Source: an uncultured Oscillospiraceae bacterium (GTDB taxonomy: Bacteria > Bacillota > Clostridia > Oscillospirales > Acutalibacteraceae). From it: a DNA stretch of 23,637 nt. The notes beneath the pieces are model-generated. The model did no database searches, had not been told where the DNA came from, and worked only from the letters and a program-made list of their open reading frames with translations. This document shows, piece by piece, positions 7,244 to 13,913 of the stretch (positions are counted from its first letter, which is position 1; every line of letters starts with the position of its first letter). The stretch spans positions 1 to 23,637 of the forward strand of contig UQFO01000025.1 in NCBI GenBank assembly GCA_900540275.1. Direction: 5' to 3'. A program made the position numbers and the translations under genes.

Positions 7244-8128
7244 TTATTCGATTGTTACTGCATCGCTGACGGTATATTTAAAATTACCGTCCCCGCTTGA
7301 TTCCCCAAAAAATTCCTCGACATGCAAAACAACGTCCGTGCTGACATCCGTATTCGTTTCCTTTATGATAAACGTAAGCGATACAATGTCCGTATCGTCT
7401 GTTATCGGGAAGCCTGCCGCAATATCGGACGCCGTAAAATACAGCCTGCCCGGTTCGGAATCGTTTTTCATACAATTGCTCCATGTGTCGAGCCGGTAGC
7501 CGGAAAGGGTAAGCCGCTGCGCGTCGAATTCAACATAAGCCTGAATCGCCTGGGCCACGTCGTTGACTCCCTTCGTGTGGAATACGACCCTTATTGTATC
7601 CCCCACTCTTGCCTGCGTACCGTTGACCGTAACGCTTGGTTTCGTGGGTTCATCGGTCGGCGGCTCAGTCGGCTTCTGCGTAGGCTCCTCGGTCGGCGGC
7701 TCGGTCGGCTTCTGCGTGGGCTCCTCGGTCGGCGGCTCGGTCGGCTTTTGCGTGGGCTCCTCGGTCGGCGGCTCAGTCGGCTTTTGCGTAGGCTCCTCAG
7801 TCGGCGGCTCAGTTGGAACTTCAATATCAGGAACGGGGAATTCACTGATATTTTTTGCTATAAAGTTCTGCATAATCAGGACATCGTTTACCTTTACCTC
7901 GCGGTCGCCGTTTACATCTGCGGCAAGCTTCTGCCTGTCGGTAAAGGTGATTTTTTTCGCAATAAAGTTCTGCGTCAGCAAAACGTCCGCAACTTTTATT
8001 TCGCCGTCGCCGTTTACATCTCCTATTTTAATGATTTCCGCTCCTGCGGACAAGGTTCCGCAGACAACGACTGATACCGCCATCATACCGGACAGCACAA
8101 GGCACAACGCCTTTTTTCCTAAAACCAT
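7244..8128 (-). CDS. Secreted dockerin - Pro/Thr linker - cohesin protein (adaptor scaffoldin-like)
   Basis: This 294-residue exported protein has three parts after a signal peptide (residues 1-31, likely cut after AGA). A type I-like dockerin at about 34-94 has two F-hand repeats, GDVNGDGEIKVAD and ADVNGDREVKVND, each followed by QNFIAK. A Pro/Thr/Glu linker at about 103-164 is built from 12-residue units. A cohesin-like beta domain spans about 165-290 (ARVGDTIRVVFHTKG, AIQAYVEFDAQRLTLSG, DIVSLTFII). No catalytic domain or cell-wall anchor is present. It could bridge a dockerin-bearing enzyme to a cohesin-bearing partner. The second Ca loop has Arg where Gly is usual. An upstream TTG (8134) is only two bases from AAGGAGG. 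The ATG at 8128 is eight bases away and preferred. Confidence 0.85.
   Translation of the reverse strand: MVLGKKALCLVLSGMMAVSVVVCGTLSAGAEIIKIGDVNGDGEIKVADVLLTQNFIAKKITFTDRQKLAADVNGDREVKVNDVLIMQNFIAKNISEFPVPDIEVPTEPPTEEPTQKPTEPPTEEPTQKPTEPPTEEPTQKPTEPPTEEPTQKPTEPPTDEPTKPSVTVNGTQARVGDTIRVVFHTKGVNDVAQAIQAYVEFDAQRLTLSGYRLDTWSNCMKNDSEPGRLYFTASDIAAGFPITDDTDIVSLTFIIKETNTDVSTDVVLHVEEFFGESSGDGNFKYTVSDAVTIE
7644..7815 (-). repeat. 36-bp tandem repeats coding the Pro/Thr linker
   Basis: Four near-identical 36-bp units, each coding PTEPPTEEPTQK, are followed by a diverged unit PTEPPTDEPTKP. Units differ by only a few silent changes (for example tcg/tca and ttc/ttt), which points to recent unit duplication. 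Copy number is likely to vary between strains and sets the distance between the two binding domains. Confidence 0.85.
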
Positions 8129-8179
8129 TATCAAGTCCTCCTTATTCCATGCAGGCAGGTCTCCTACCGTAATATTTTT

Positions 8180-8208
8180 ATTATACTCTCCGGCTGGATA
8201 AAATTCAA
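8180..8208 (-). promoter_or_regulatory. Promoter of the dockerin/cohesin gene
   Basis: On the minus strand, TTGAAT (8203-8208), a 17-base spacer and a perfect TATAAT (8180-8185) lie about 52 bases before the start codon. Spacing is ideal. Confidence 0.7.
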
Positions 8209-8273
8209 CATTTTTCTTCCATTCCGGTTCTTTTTTTTATCAATATTATACGCAGCATTCGACTGCTAAGGGC

Positions 8274-8304
8274 ACAGCCCCGCAGGGCGTGCCTGCGGGG
8301 CTGT
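8274..8304. repeat. Perfect 13-bp GC-rich hairpin without a U-tract
   Basis: CAGCCCCGCAGG (8275-8286) pairs with CCTGCGGGGCTG (8292-8303) over a 5-base loop, and A8274/T8304 extends it. It lies between the SGNH hydrolase stop and the dockerin/cohesin promoter. Neither side has a run of T, so it may be a non-canonical terminator, a 3'-end stabiliser or a dispersed repeat. The rest of 8209-8369 shows only a weaker stem, GGCAATA/TATTGCC at 8335-8359. Confidence 0.6.
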
Positions 8305-8369
8305 TGGGATATCTGCTCTTTGGTGATATGAATTGGCAATATAAAAACTGTCTATTGCCTGCTATTATT

Positions 8370-10031
8370 CTATAGTGTTTTCATCCATGCCTCAATTTTT
8401 GAAGAAATAATGGCGTTGCCTTTCGAATTGAGGTGGATGCCGTCCCCATGCGCCGCATTCTCCTTTTTATAGAAGTATTCGTCAATATCCTCCTGCGTAT
8501 AGCATGGAATCGTACTTTCCTCCTGCAGGTTCAGGACGGGGATGCTGTACTTCCGGCAGCACGCAAGCATCTGTTTGGTAAACTGCCGGTACGGATTGCC
8601 GCTGTCGAGATGCGCAGCCGCCTTATAGCTGATAATAAAACCGAGCTTTTTCCCGTTCCAGCGGTCTAAACATTGGAGGATGAATTTTTCCATCTCCCCG
8701 GAATAGGTACTTGTGTCGCAGTTTTGTACTGTAACGGTATAGTCGTCCTCATCGATTGTGCCGAGCGGCTTTTTGGATTTCTTCCCGTACATCCCATTGG
8801 TGTAGCCCTGGATGATAATATAGTCGGCGTCATCCGGAAGGCTTGCCTGGTTTTCCCCGCCGTCAAACCATTTTTCGCTGCCCTGCAGGAAGGTGTAGCC
8901 CCCTACTCCGCAGTTGACGCAGTCCATGGAGGGGTTTTCCCTTTGAATCCAGCTCGCCCATCCTCCAAAAGCATCCCCTTTCCCTTGGCAAAGGCTGTCA
9001 CCGAAGAACACCGCCGTCTTTCCATACAGGGGGTTTATGTCCTTCTGAGCAAGATAAGTGCCGCTTTCTCCAACGGGGCCAAGCGTATAGAGCGCGGGAA
9101 GGCTGTTTGAAAAGCAGTCTTTGCGCGCAAATACTGCCGTCTCCGTATCAGTCGCTTTCACCGAAAGCCGTACAAAGCATGCATCATCAGGAATGTCCTT
9201 CAGCGCCTGCGGGCATTCTACACTGGCCGCGGCCTCTGTATAGCCGCCGATAAAATTTTTATTTTCATCGAAAAAGGTTATGTAGGATTCAAAATTGAGC
9301 AGGTATTCCGTATTGTCTGAAAGCTCCACAAAGGCACTTTCGTTAATGCCGCCGTCCTCTTTCTCTGTTCCATTGTCGAGAAGCGCGGCGCCCTTGGAAA
9401 GCATCCGTTTATCAATGAGGTTGCCGTACGGGGAAATCTCATAGGAATCTATCAGGGCGGCGTCTGTTACCGTATCTTGAAGCCGGTAGCGGTTTGGAAG
9501 GCTCTCCTTGAATTTTTCCTGAAAATCCACCGTAAGCGCGCCTTTGCCGAGCGCATATATCCGCACGTCCTCATCCAGCAGGCCAATCAGGATATAATCA
9601 TACCCCTCTGAAACAGGGGTAATCTGCGCCGGATGGTCGTTCGACGCGCTTCTGATTTCATATCCGCCTGCAAACTCGCCGGGATTTTTCCAGAAGGTTA
9701 CATAACAGCCCGCATTGATACGGTATTCCTTCTTTTCAAAATCAAGGTCAGATGCTGAAAAACGCACGCTGCGGTAATCCCCTTCAAGTTTAGCGCCGTC
9801 GCCGCTGTAAATATAGCCCGCGCTCATTAGGTCTTCGGGGTATATCAGGTCGCCTCCGTCGTCGCGTACCGCCATGCCCTGTACGGCAGCTTGTCCCATA
9901 GCTTCCAGGCTGTTATTTTCTGGCTGGACGCTCTTCATAGCGTCCGCATTCAGACAGACAGCCGCGAGAATCACCGTGACCAGGAGCACCGTTGTAACCA
10001 GACATGCCAGTTTTTTTGCCGAACCATTCAT
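8370..10031 (-). CDS. Secreted or membrane-tethered SGNH/GDSL hydrolase with duplicated N-terminal beta domain
   Basis: This 553-residue protein begins with a signal or anchor helix (about 8-28). The C-terminal domain (about 335-553) is an SGNH hydrolase: FFGDSLCQG with nucleophile Ser346, GVGGY at 375-379, Asn412 in the block III position (QGYTNG), and HGDGIH with Asp530 and His533. Such enzymes commonly remove acetyl or other acyl groups from polysaccharides. The region before it has two similar units, near 65-160 and 185-300, each with an aromatic strand (YVTFWKNPGEFAGGY; YITFFDENKNFIGGY) and a following P-x-A-like segment, resembling carbohydrate-binding or baseplate-like beta modules. 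The ATG at 10031 is eight bases after AAGGA. It has its own promoter. The exact substrate is not deducible. Confidence 0.85.
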   Translation of the reverse strand: MNGSAKKLACLVTTVLLVTVILAAVCLNADAMKSVQPENNSLEAMGQAAVQGMAVRDDGGDLIYPEDLMSAGYIYSGDGAKLEGDYRSVRFSASDLDFEKKEYRINAGCYVTFWKNPGEFAGGYEIRSASNDHPAQITPVSEGYDYILIGLLDEDVRIYALGKGALTVDFQEKFKESLPNRYRLQDTVTDAALIDSYEISPYGNLIDKRMLSKGAALLDNGTEKEDGGINESAFVELSDNTEYLLNFESYITFFDENKNFIGGYTEAAASVECPQALKDIPDDACFVRLSVKATDTETAVFARKDCFSNSLPALYTLGPVGESGTYLAQKDINPLYGKTAVFFGDSLCQGKGDAFGGWASWIQRENPSMDCVNCGVGGYTFLQGSEKWFDGGENQASLPDDADYIIIQGYTNGMYGKKSKKPLGTIDEDDYTVTVQNCDTSTYSGEMEKFILQCLDRWNGKKLGFIISYKAAAHLDSGNPYRQFTKQMLACCRKYSIPVLNLQEESTIPCYTQEDIDEYFYKKENAAHGDGIHLNSKGNAIISSKIEAWMKTL

Positions 10032-10066
10032 TCACATCATCCTTAAACAACCAAAATATTAATATA

Positions 10067-10095
10067 ATTATACTATTGTTTTAAAGGGACGGCAA
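10067..10095 (-). promoter_or_regulatory. Promoter of the SGNH hydrolase gene
   Basis: On the minus strand, TTGCCG (10090-10095), a 17-base spacer and a perfect TATAAT (10067-10072) lie about 35 bases ahead of the start codon. It follows the rplL terminator directly, so the gene is transcribed independently of the ribosomal operon. Confidence 0.65.
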
Positions 10096-10105
10096 CCATA
10101 AACGG

Positions 10106-10150
10106 CAAAAAACGAAAAAAACCGGACAGGGTAGAAACCCTGTCCGGTTT
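10106..10150 (-). terminator. Terminator of the rplJ-rplL operon
   Basis: A perfect 14-bp stem (10119-10132 with 10137-10150, 4-base loop) is followed on the minus strand by a run of seven T, then more T-rich sequence. It lies 13 bases after the rplL stop and should end the ribosomal transcript before the SGNH hydrolase gene. Confidence 0.92.
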
Positions 10151-10163
10151 GCAGTCAAACGAA

Positions 10164-10541
10164 TTATTTTACTTCAACTTCTGCGCCAACCTCAGCAAGC
10201 TTTGCCTTCATGGCTTCCGCGTCGTCCTTGGAAACAGCTTCCTTCAGGGTCTTCGGAGCGCCGTCGACGAGCTCCTTAGCTTCCTTCAGGCCGAGACCCG
10301 TAATCTCTCTGACAACCTTGATAACCTTAATCTTCTCAGCGCCAGCAGCCTTGAGGACAACGTCGAACTCGGTCTTCTCTTCAGCAGCAGCAGCGCCGCC
10401 CGCAGCAGGAGCAGCAGCAACGGCAACCGGAGCAGCAGCGGAAACGCCGAACTCCTCTTCGAGGGCCTTTACGAGCTCGCTGAGCTCAAGAACGGTAAGA
10501 GCCTTAACATCTTCGATTAACTTTACAACTTTATCAGACAT
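10164..10541 (-). CDS. rplL: 50S ribosomal protein L7/L12
   Basis: This 125-residue stalk protein recruits translation factors to the ribosome. It has the N-terminal dimerisation helices (residues 1-33, VVKLIEDVKALTVLELSELV), an Ala/Pro/Gly-rich hinge at about 38-57, and the conserved globular domain (KTEFDVVLKAAGAEKIKVIKVVREITGLGL...). Start ATG 10541 has GGAGG eight bases upstream. An apparent upstream TTG (10556) overlaps that site and is rejected. It follows rplJ by 60 bases, the usual arrangement for L10-L12 stoichiometry. Unusually, a terminator and unrelated genes follow instead of rpoB. Confidence 0.97.
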   Translation of the reverse strand: MSDKVVKLIEDVKALTVLELSELVKALEEEFGVSAAAPVAVAAAPAAGGAAAAEEKTEFDVVLKAAGAEKIKVIKVVREITGLGLKEAKELVDGAPKTLKEAVSKDDAEAMKAKLAEVGAEVEVK

Positions 10542-10601
10542 AATTGAAACCTCCAAAAATAATTTTAATGTTCGCGTTTACACGCACAATTTTGTGTAGC
10601 T

Positions 10602-11135
10602 TTACGCACTCTGCTTCTGTTCCGCAATTGCGTTGAGAACACAAGCAAGGCCGCGGAGATTACCGTTAAGCACAGTAACAAAACCGCTGATGGGAGCGTT
10701 GAGCCCGCCCAAAGCCTTCGCAACGAGCACCTCTTTGCTTGGGAGCTTTGCGAGGTCCTTGATTTCCTCTACGCTCAGCAGGCCGTCGTCAACAAAGCCC
10801 GCTTTAATCTGGAAATCCTTGTTTTTCTCGGCATACCCAGAAAGGATTCTCGCGGCGGCAACGTAGTCCTCAGGACTGGTTGCAAGAGCCGTCGTTCCTT
10901 CCAGAACAGGATTGAGCCCTTCGAGGTTCGCCTGCTCGGCAGCTCTGGAAAGCAGTGTGTTCTTTACAACCGTATAGGAAACGCCCGCCTCCCTAAGCTC
11001 TTTCCTGAGCTTAGTATCGTCGGCAACCGTAATACCCTTGTAGTTGACAAGCACGCCTGCTACGGAGCTTTTGAGCCTTTCAGCCAACTCTGTGACTATA
11101 GCCTTTTTTTGTTCGAGAATTTTCTCACTTGGCAA
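10602..11135 (-). CDS. rplJ: 50S ribosomal protein L10
   Basis: This 177-residue L10 anchors the L12 dimers to 23S rRNA and binds its own mRNA leader to limit synthesis. The typical start MPSEKILEQKK, the GVLVNYKGITVADDTKLRKELREAGVSYTVVKNTLL block and the C-terminal helix are present. The start is taken as TTG 11135, ten bases after GGAGG. No ATG lies close behind this site, and a more distal upstream ATG (11168) would place the site inside the gene and overlap the attenuator region. A rare ATT two codon positions nearby (11138) is an alternative. It is preceded by the L10 leader and an attenuator, so it is regulated apart from rplKA. Confidence 0.95.
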   Translation of the reverse strand: MPSEKILEQKKAIVTELAERLKSSVAGVLVNYKGITVADDTKLRKELREAGVSYTVVKNTLLSRAAEQANLEGLNPVLEGTTALATSPEDYVAAARILSGYAEKNKDFQIKAGFVDDGLLSVEEIKDLAKLPSKEVLVAKALGGLNAPISGFVTVLNGNLRGLACVLNAIAEQKQSA

Positions 11136-11172
11136 AATGAATTCACCTCCAAATAAAGGATAATGCATAAAA

Positions 11173-11199
11173 GAAGCCCCCCTGCATTTTGCAGAGGGG
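11173..11199 (-). terminator. Attenuator hairpin of the L10 leader
   Basis: On the minus strand CCCCTCTGCA (11190-11199) pairs with TGCAGGGGGG (11177-11186) around a 3-base loop, followed by CTTCTTTT. It sits between the L10-binding leader and the rplJ start, as expected for premature termination when free L10 binds the leader. Confidence 0.82.
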
Positions 11200-11314
11200 A
11201 CTTAAAATCACAATAAAGCGTAAGAAAGCTTTATAACAATCACAAGTCTAAACCTCGGCAGGCAGGTAAAACCTTTACGCACAATGCGCCTGCTGTCTTA
11301 GGAAAAGAACAGCG
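11200..11314 (-). ncRNA. Ribosomal protein L10 leader (autoregulatory 5' UTR)
   Basis: On the minus strand this leader contains CCTAAGACAGCAGGCG (about 11285-11300), the conserved element of the L10 leader family, and GCCTGCCGAGGTTTAGAC further on, which forms the facing side of the L10-binding kink-turn stem. It lies between the TTGACA promoter and the attenuator. Established knowledge of this family: L10(L12) binding favours the terminator and represses rplJL. The exact ends are approximate because the fold was judged by eye. Confidence 0.8.
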
Positions 11315-11320
11315 TGTATA

Positions 11321-11349
11321 ATACTACCACAGGGCAGGCGCCCTGTCAA
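11321..11349 (-). promoter_or_regulatory. rplJL promoter with an embedded hairpin
   Basis: On the minus strand a perfect TTGACA (11344-11349), a 17-base spacer and TAGTAT (11321-11326) are seen; TATTAT a few bases further is an alternative -10. The -35 box and spacer contain an inverted repeat, ACAGGGC/GCCCTGT (11329-11346). The rplA stop codon is only 49 bases upstream, so transcription from rplKA may also read through this region. Confidence 0.65.
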
Positions 11350-11397
11350 GTACCTTTTTAAATGTACGGCAACCCGTACGATAGAGCATGCCTGAAA

Positions 11398-12105
11398 TCA
11401 AGCTTCGCTCTGTCCGCCGACCTTGTTCGGGTTGATGCGGATTCCGGGACCCATCGTGGTCGTTACGGCGCAGGACTTGATATACTGTCCCTTTGCCGCA
11501 GACGGCTTTGCCTTTACGATTGCGCCGAGCAGGGTATCGAAGTTCTCCTGCAGCTTCTGCGCGCCGAAGGAAGCCTTTCCAATCGGGCAGTGGATAATAT
11601 TTGTCTTGTCGAGACGGTACTCGATTTTACCGGCCTTCGCCTCTTTAATTGCCTTGGCGATGTCGGGCGTAACAGTGCCGGCCTTCGGGTTCGGCATGAG
11701 TCCGCGCGGGCCGAGGACCTTACCGAGACGTCCTACAAGGCCCATCATGTCGGGCGTTGTAATCAAAACGTCAAAATCCATCCAGCCTTCGCTCTGGATT
11801 TTCTGCGTCATATCCTCCGCGCCTACAAAGTCGGCTCCCGCCTCCTGCGCAAGCTTTTCGTTTTCGCCCTTGCAGATAGCAAGGACGCGGACGTTTTTAC
11901 CTGTGCCGTGGGGCAGGACGATTGCGCCCCTGACCTGCTGGTCAGCGTGGCGGCTGTCGACGCCCAGCTTTACGTGGACCTCGACCGTCTCATCAAACTT
12001 GGCTTTCGCCGTCTTGACGCAGACGTCGAGCGCCTCGTCAGTGTCATATAATTTTGCTCTGTCGACAAGCTTTGCGCTGTCAACGTATTTTTTACCGTGT
12101 TTCAT
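11398..12105 (-). CDS. rplA: 50S ribosomal protein L1
   Basis: This 235-residue L1 binds 23S rRNA at the L1 stalk and takes part in tRNA release. Family features are plain: MKHGKKY start, VHVKLGVDSRHADQQVRGAIVLPHGTGK near residues 43-70, PRGLMPNPKAGTVT near 130-143, and the C-terminal SSAV-like TTTMGPGIRINP. Length is standard. The ATG at 12105 has GGGAGG seven bases upstream. It follows rplK by 57 bases in the usual order. No convincing U-tract terminator follows, only a 6-bp stem at 11364-11379, so part of the transcript may continue into rplJ. Confidence 0.97.
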   Translation of the reverse strand: MKHGKKYVDSAKLVDRAKLYDTDEALDVCVKTAKAKFDETVEVHVKLGVDSRHADQQVRGAIVLPHGTGKNVRVLAICKGENEKLAQEAGADFVGAEDMTQKIQSEGWMDFDVLITTPDMMGLVGRLGKVLGPRGLMPNPKAGTVTPDIAKAIKEAKAGKIEYRLDKTNIIHCPIGKASFGAQKLQENFDTLLGAIVKAKPSAAKGQYIKSCAVTTTMGPGIRINPNKVGGQSEA

Positions 12106-12162
12106 TGGTTTTCCTCCCTATTGAGTGGTAAAATCGGATTATTTCCTCCCACCCGGGCTTAA

Positions 12163-12588
12163 TCAATCGACAACATCAATGCCCATGCTGCGCGCAGTAC
12201 CTGCGATCATACTCATCGCCGTTTCAATGGTCGCGGCATTTAAGTCGGGCATTTTCTGCTCTGCAATCTTTTTGACCTGCTCACGGGTAATCGTTGAAAC
12301 CTTTGTTTTGTTCGGCACGCCTGAACCCTTATCGATTCCGCATGCTTTCTTAATCAGGATTGCCGCAGGCGGCGTTTTCGTTACAAACGTAAACGAACGG
12401 TCTGCGTAAACCGTGATAATGACGGGGATAATCAGGCCCGCGTCGTTCTTTGTGCGCTCGTTGAATTCCTTCGTGAACGCCATGATGTTGACGCCGTGCT
12501 GTCCCAATGCAGGACCGACTGGCGGCGCCGGGGTCGCCTTACCGGCAGGTATTTGCAGCTTGATAAAGCCTACTACCTTTTGAGCCAT
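12163..12588 (-). CDS. rplK: 50S ribosomal protein L11
   Basis: This 141-residue L11 forms the GTPase-associated centre with 23S rRNA and is needed for the stringent response. The start MAQKVVGFIKLQIPAGKATPAPPVGPALGQHG and the C-terminal RNA-binding domain ending in GTARSMGIDVVD are canonical. ATG 12588 is selected since GGAGG lies nine bases upstream; an ATG 28 codons earlier would precede that site and add a non-family extension. The 114-base gap to nusG contains two small inverted repeats (12653-12668, AGGGGC/GCCCCT, and around 12675-12697) without a clear U-tract. Confidence 0.97.
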   Translation of the reverse strand: MAQKVVGFIKLQIPAGKATPAPPVGPALGQHGVNIMAFTKEFNERTKNDAGLIIPVIITVYADRSFTFVTKTPPAAILIKKACGIDKGSGVPNKTKVSTITREQVKKIAEQKMPDLNAATIETAMSMIAGTARSMGIDVVD

Positions 12589-12702
12589 TTCTTTGCACCT
12601 CCATAATTCGTGGTTCAACAGCGGAACGGTTGCTCTTAATCGTTCCTCCCACAAGGGGCGTTGCCCCTCCATAATAACCGGAAAACCGGATTATTAACCT
12701 TC

Positions 12703-13224
12703 TTATTCCATCGGCTCCGCCTGGGCAAGCTCCAGCTCGACCGGCGTTTCGCGCCCGAACATAGAAACGGTCACGCGCACGATGTTCCTGTCTTTATCGA
12801 TTTCGTCCACAATTCCGACAAAGTCCTCAAGCGGACCGTCGATAATGCGCACGGAATCCCCTACATCGTAGGAAACCTCAATATTCCTGGTTTCCACTCC
12901 CATTCTCAAGACCTCTTCATCAGAAAGAGGAACAGGCTTTGAGGACGGACCGACAAACCCGGTACAGCCGCGGATATTGCGTACGACATACCACGTCTCG
13001 TCGGTACAAATCATTTTGACAAATACATATCCGGGATAGATTTTCCGTTCGACCTCATGGCTTTTTTCATCTTTGATTTCCACCACGGTTTCAGTCGGAA
13101 CCTTGACCTCCTGGATCAAATCCTGAAGTCCCCTGTTTTCCACAGTTTTTTCAAGATTGGAAGCGACCTTGTTTTCATACCCGGAATAGGTATGAACAAC
13201 GTACCATTTTGCTTCTTCAGGCAT
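12703..13224 (-). CDS. nusG: Transcription termination/antitermination factor NusG
   Basis: This 173-residue elongation factor binds RNA polymerase and, through its KOW domain, Rho or ribosomal protein S10. The NGN domain (KWYVVHTYSGYENKVASNLE; YPGYVFVKM) and the KOW domain (VGDSVRIIDGPLEDFVGIV) are both complete. Two in-frame ATGs exist (13230 and 13224); the second is six bases from GGGTGG and is preferred, while the first abuts it. It is 23 bases after secE, as in nearly all bacteria. Confidence 0.96.
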   Translation of the reverse strand: MPEEAKWYVVHTYSGYENKVASNLEKTVENRGLQDLIQEVKVPTETVVEIKDEKSHEVERKIYPGYVFVKMICTDETWYVVRNIRGCTGFVGPSSKPVPLSDEEVLRMGVETRNIEVSYDVGDSVRIIDGPLEDFVGIVDEIDKDRNIVRVTVSMFGRETPVELELAQAEPME

Positions 13225-13247
13225 TGTCATCCACCCTTCCGTGTCTA

Positions 13248-13514
13248 TTAGGTTGTAGCAACATTCATAATCAGACCAAGCAGCGCGTAAAGGCCGCGGT
13301 CGAGTCCGAAGATGAACAGGCCGATTACTATGATTACGACGAGAACGATACCCATGTTTTTAAACACGGTTTTCGGTGCCGGCCAAGTAATCTTCTTGAT
13401 TTCACCCTTGCAGTCACGGAAGTATTTCGCTATTCTAGAGAAAATGTTCGGCTTTTTGTCCGATTTCTTTTCGGACTTGTTCGGAACCTTTTTCTCGGCG
13501 CTTTTTTCAGCCAT
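13248..13514 (-). CDS. secE: Preprotein translocase subunit SecE
   Basis: This 88-residue single-spanning subunit of SecYEG clamps SecY at the cytoplasmic membrane. The lysine-rich N-terminus is followed by the conserved amphipathic helix with FRDCKGEIKKITWPAP (about 35-48) and one membrane helix (about 56-76). Of two close ATGs (13520 and 13514) the latter has GGAGGG seven bases upstream and is chosen. It lies 19 bases after rpmG. The tRNA-Trp gene that often lies near secE in other Firmicutes is not seen. Confidence 0.95.
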   Translation of the reverse strand: MAEKSAEKKVPNKSEKKSDKKPNIFSRIAKYFRDCKGEIKKITWPAPKTVFKNMGIVLVVIIVIGLFIFGLDRGLYALLGLIMNVATT

Positions 13515-13533
13515 TGTCATTCCCTCCGCTGCG

Positions 13534-13683
13534 TTATTTGGTTTCTTTATGCAGAGTATGCTTTTTGCAGAATCTGCAGTACTTGTTCATCTCGAGCCTG
13601 TCCGGATCGTTCTTCTTGTTTTTCATTGTGTTGTAGTTACGCTGTTTGCACTCTGTGCAGGCTAATGTAATCTTTACTCTCAT
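13534..13683 (-). CDS. rpmG: 50S ribosomal protein L33, zinc-ribbon form
   Basis: This 49-residue protein reads MRVKITLACTECKQRNYNTM... and ends HTLHKETK. Two CxxC pairs (residues 9/12 and 36/39) mark it as the zinc-binding C+ paralogue of L33. Many Firmicutes also have a cysteine-free copy used under zinc limitation, which is not in this window. It is the first gene of the rpmG-secE-nusG-rplKA unit, about 90 bases after the promoter, with GGGGGTG upstream of its ATG. Confidence 0.96.
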   Translation of the reverse strand: MRVKITLACTECKQRNYNTMKNKKNDPDRLEMNKYCRFCKKHTLHKETK

Positions 13684-13770
13684 TTTTAACGGCACCCCCG
13701 ATTTGCGGTTTTTATTCAGCCTCCCTCAAAATGGGTACAAAAAAATAAACCCCTTTTTTGAGGTAGTAAT

Positions 13771-13799
13771 ACTATATCATAATCTTTACAATACGTCAA
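13771..13799 (-). promoter_or_regulatory. Promoter of the rpmG-secE-nusG-rplKA operon
   Basis: On the minus strand TTGACG (13794-13799), a 17-base spacer and TATAGT (13771-13776) form a near-consensus site. It is the only strong site upstream of rpmG. The leader between it and rpmG contains a second purine-rich block, GAGGGAGG near 13718-13726, without a following ORF. 13800-13865 shows nothing recognisable. Confidence 0.72.
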
Positions 13800-13865
13800 G
13801 GATTTTTTCAACTTTATGCAGTTTGGCGTAAGCAGCCCGGCAGAATATTCCAGTCAAGGGAAAAA

Positions 13866-13904
13866 GCAAAAAGCCGCCGGACCTTAGCGGTATCCGGCGG
13901 CGGC
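13866..13904 (-). terminator. Terminator of the lysine-rich protein gene
   Basis: On the minus strand a GC-rich 9-bp stem (TCCGGCGGC/GCCGCCGGA) with an 11-base loop ends in CTTTTTGCTTTTT. It lies about ten bases after the stop at 13914. Confidence 0.8.
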
Positions 13905-13913
13905 TGATTTTCA

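Noticed and set aside
7644..7815. CRISPR-like array
   Set aside because: The repeats are contiguous 36-bp units without spacers and are fully explained as coding sequence for a Pro/Thr linker.
7563..8201. Long plus-strand frame rich in Gly-Ser-Val repeats opposite the dockerin/cohesin gene
   Set aside because: It is the mirror of the Pro/Thr linker repeats. It lacks a ribosome binding site, while the minus-strand frame has promoter, signal peptide and known domains.
11362..12124. Two long plus-strand frames opposite rplA
   Set aside because: They exist only because of the codon bias of rplA on the other strand; no start signals or family similarity.
12589..12702. Terminator or second ribosomal leader between nusG and rplK
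   Set aside because: Only short inverted repeats without a U-tract or a known leader motif are present.
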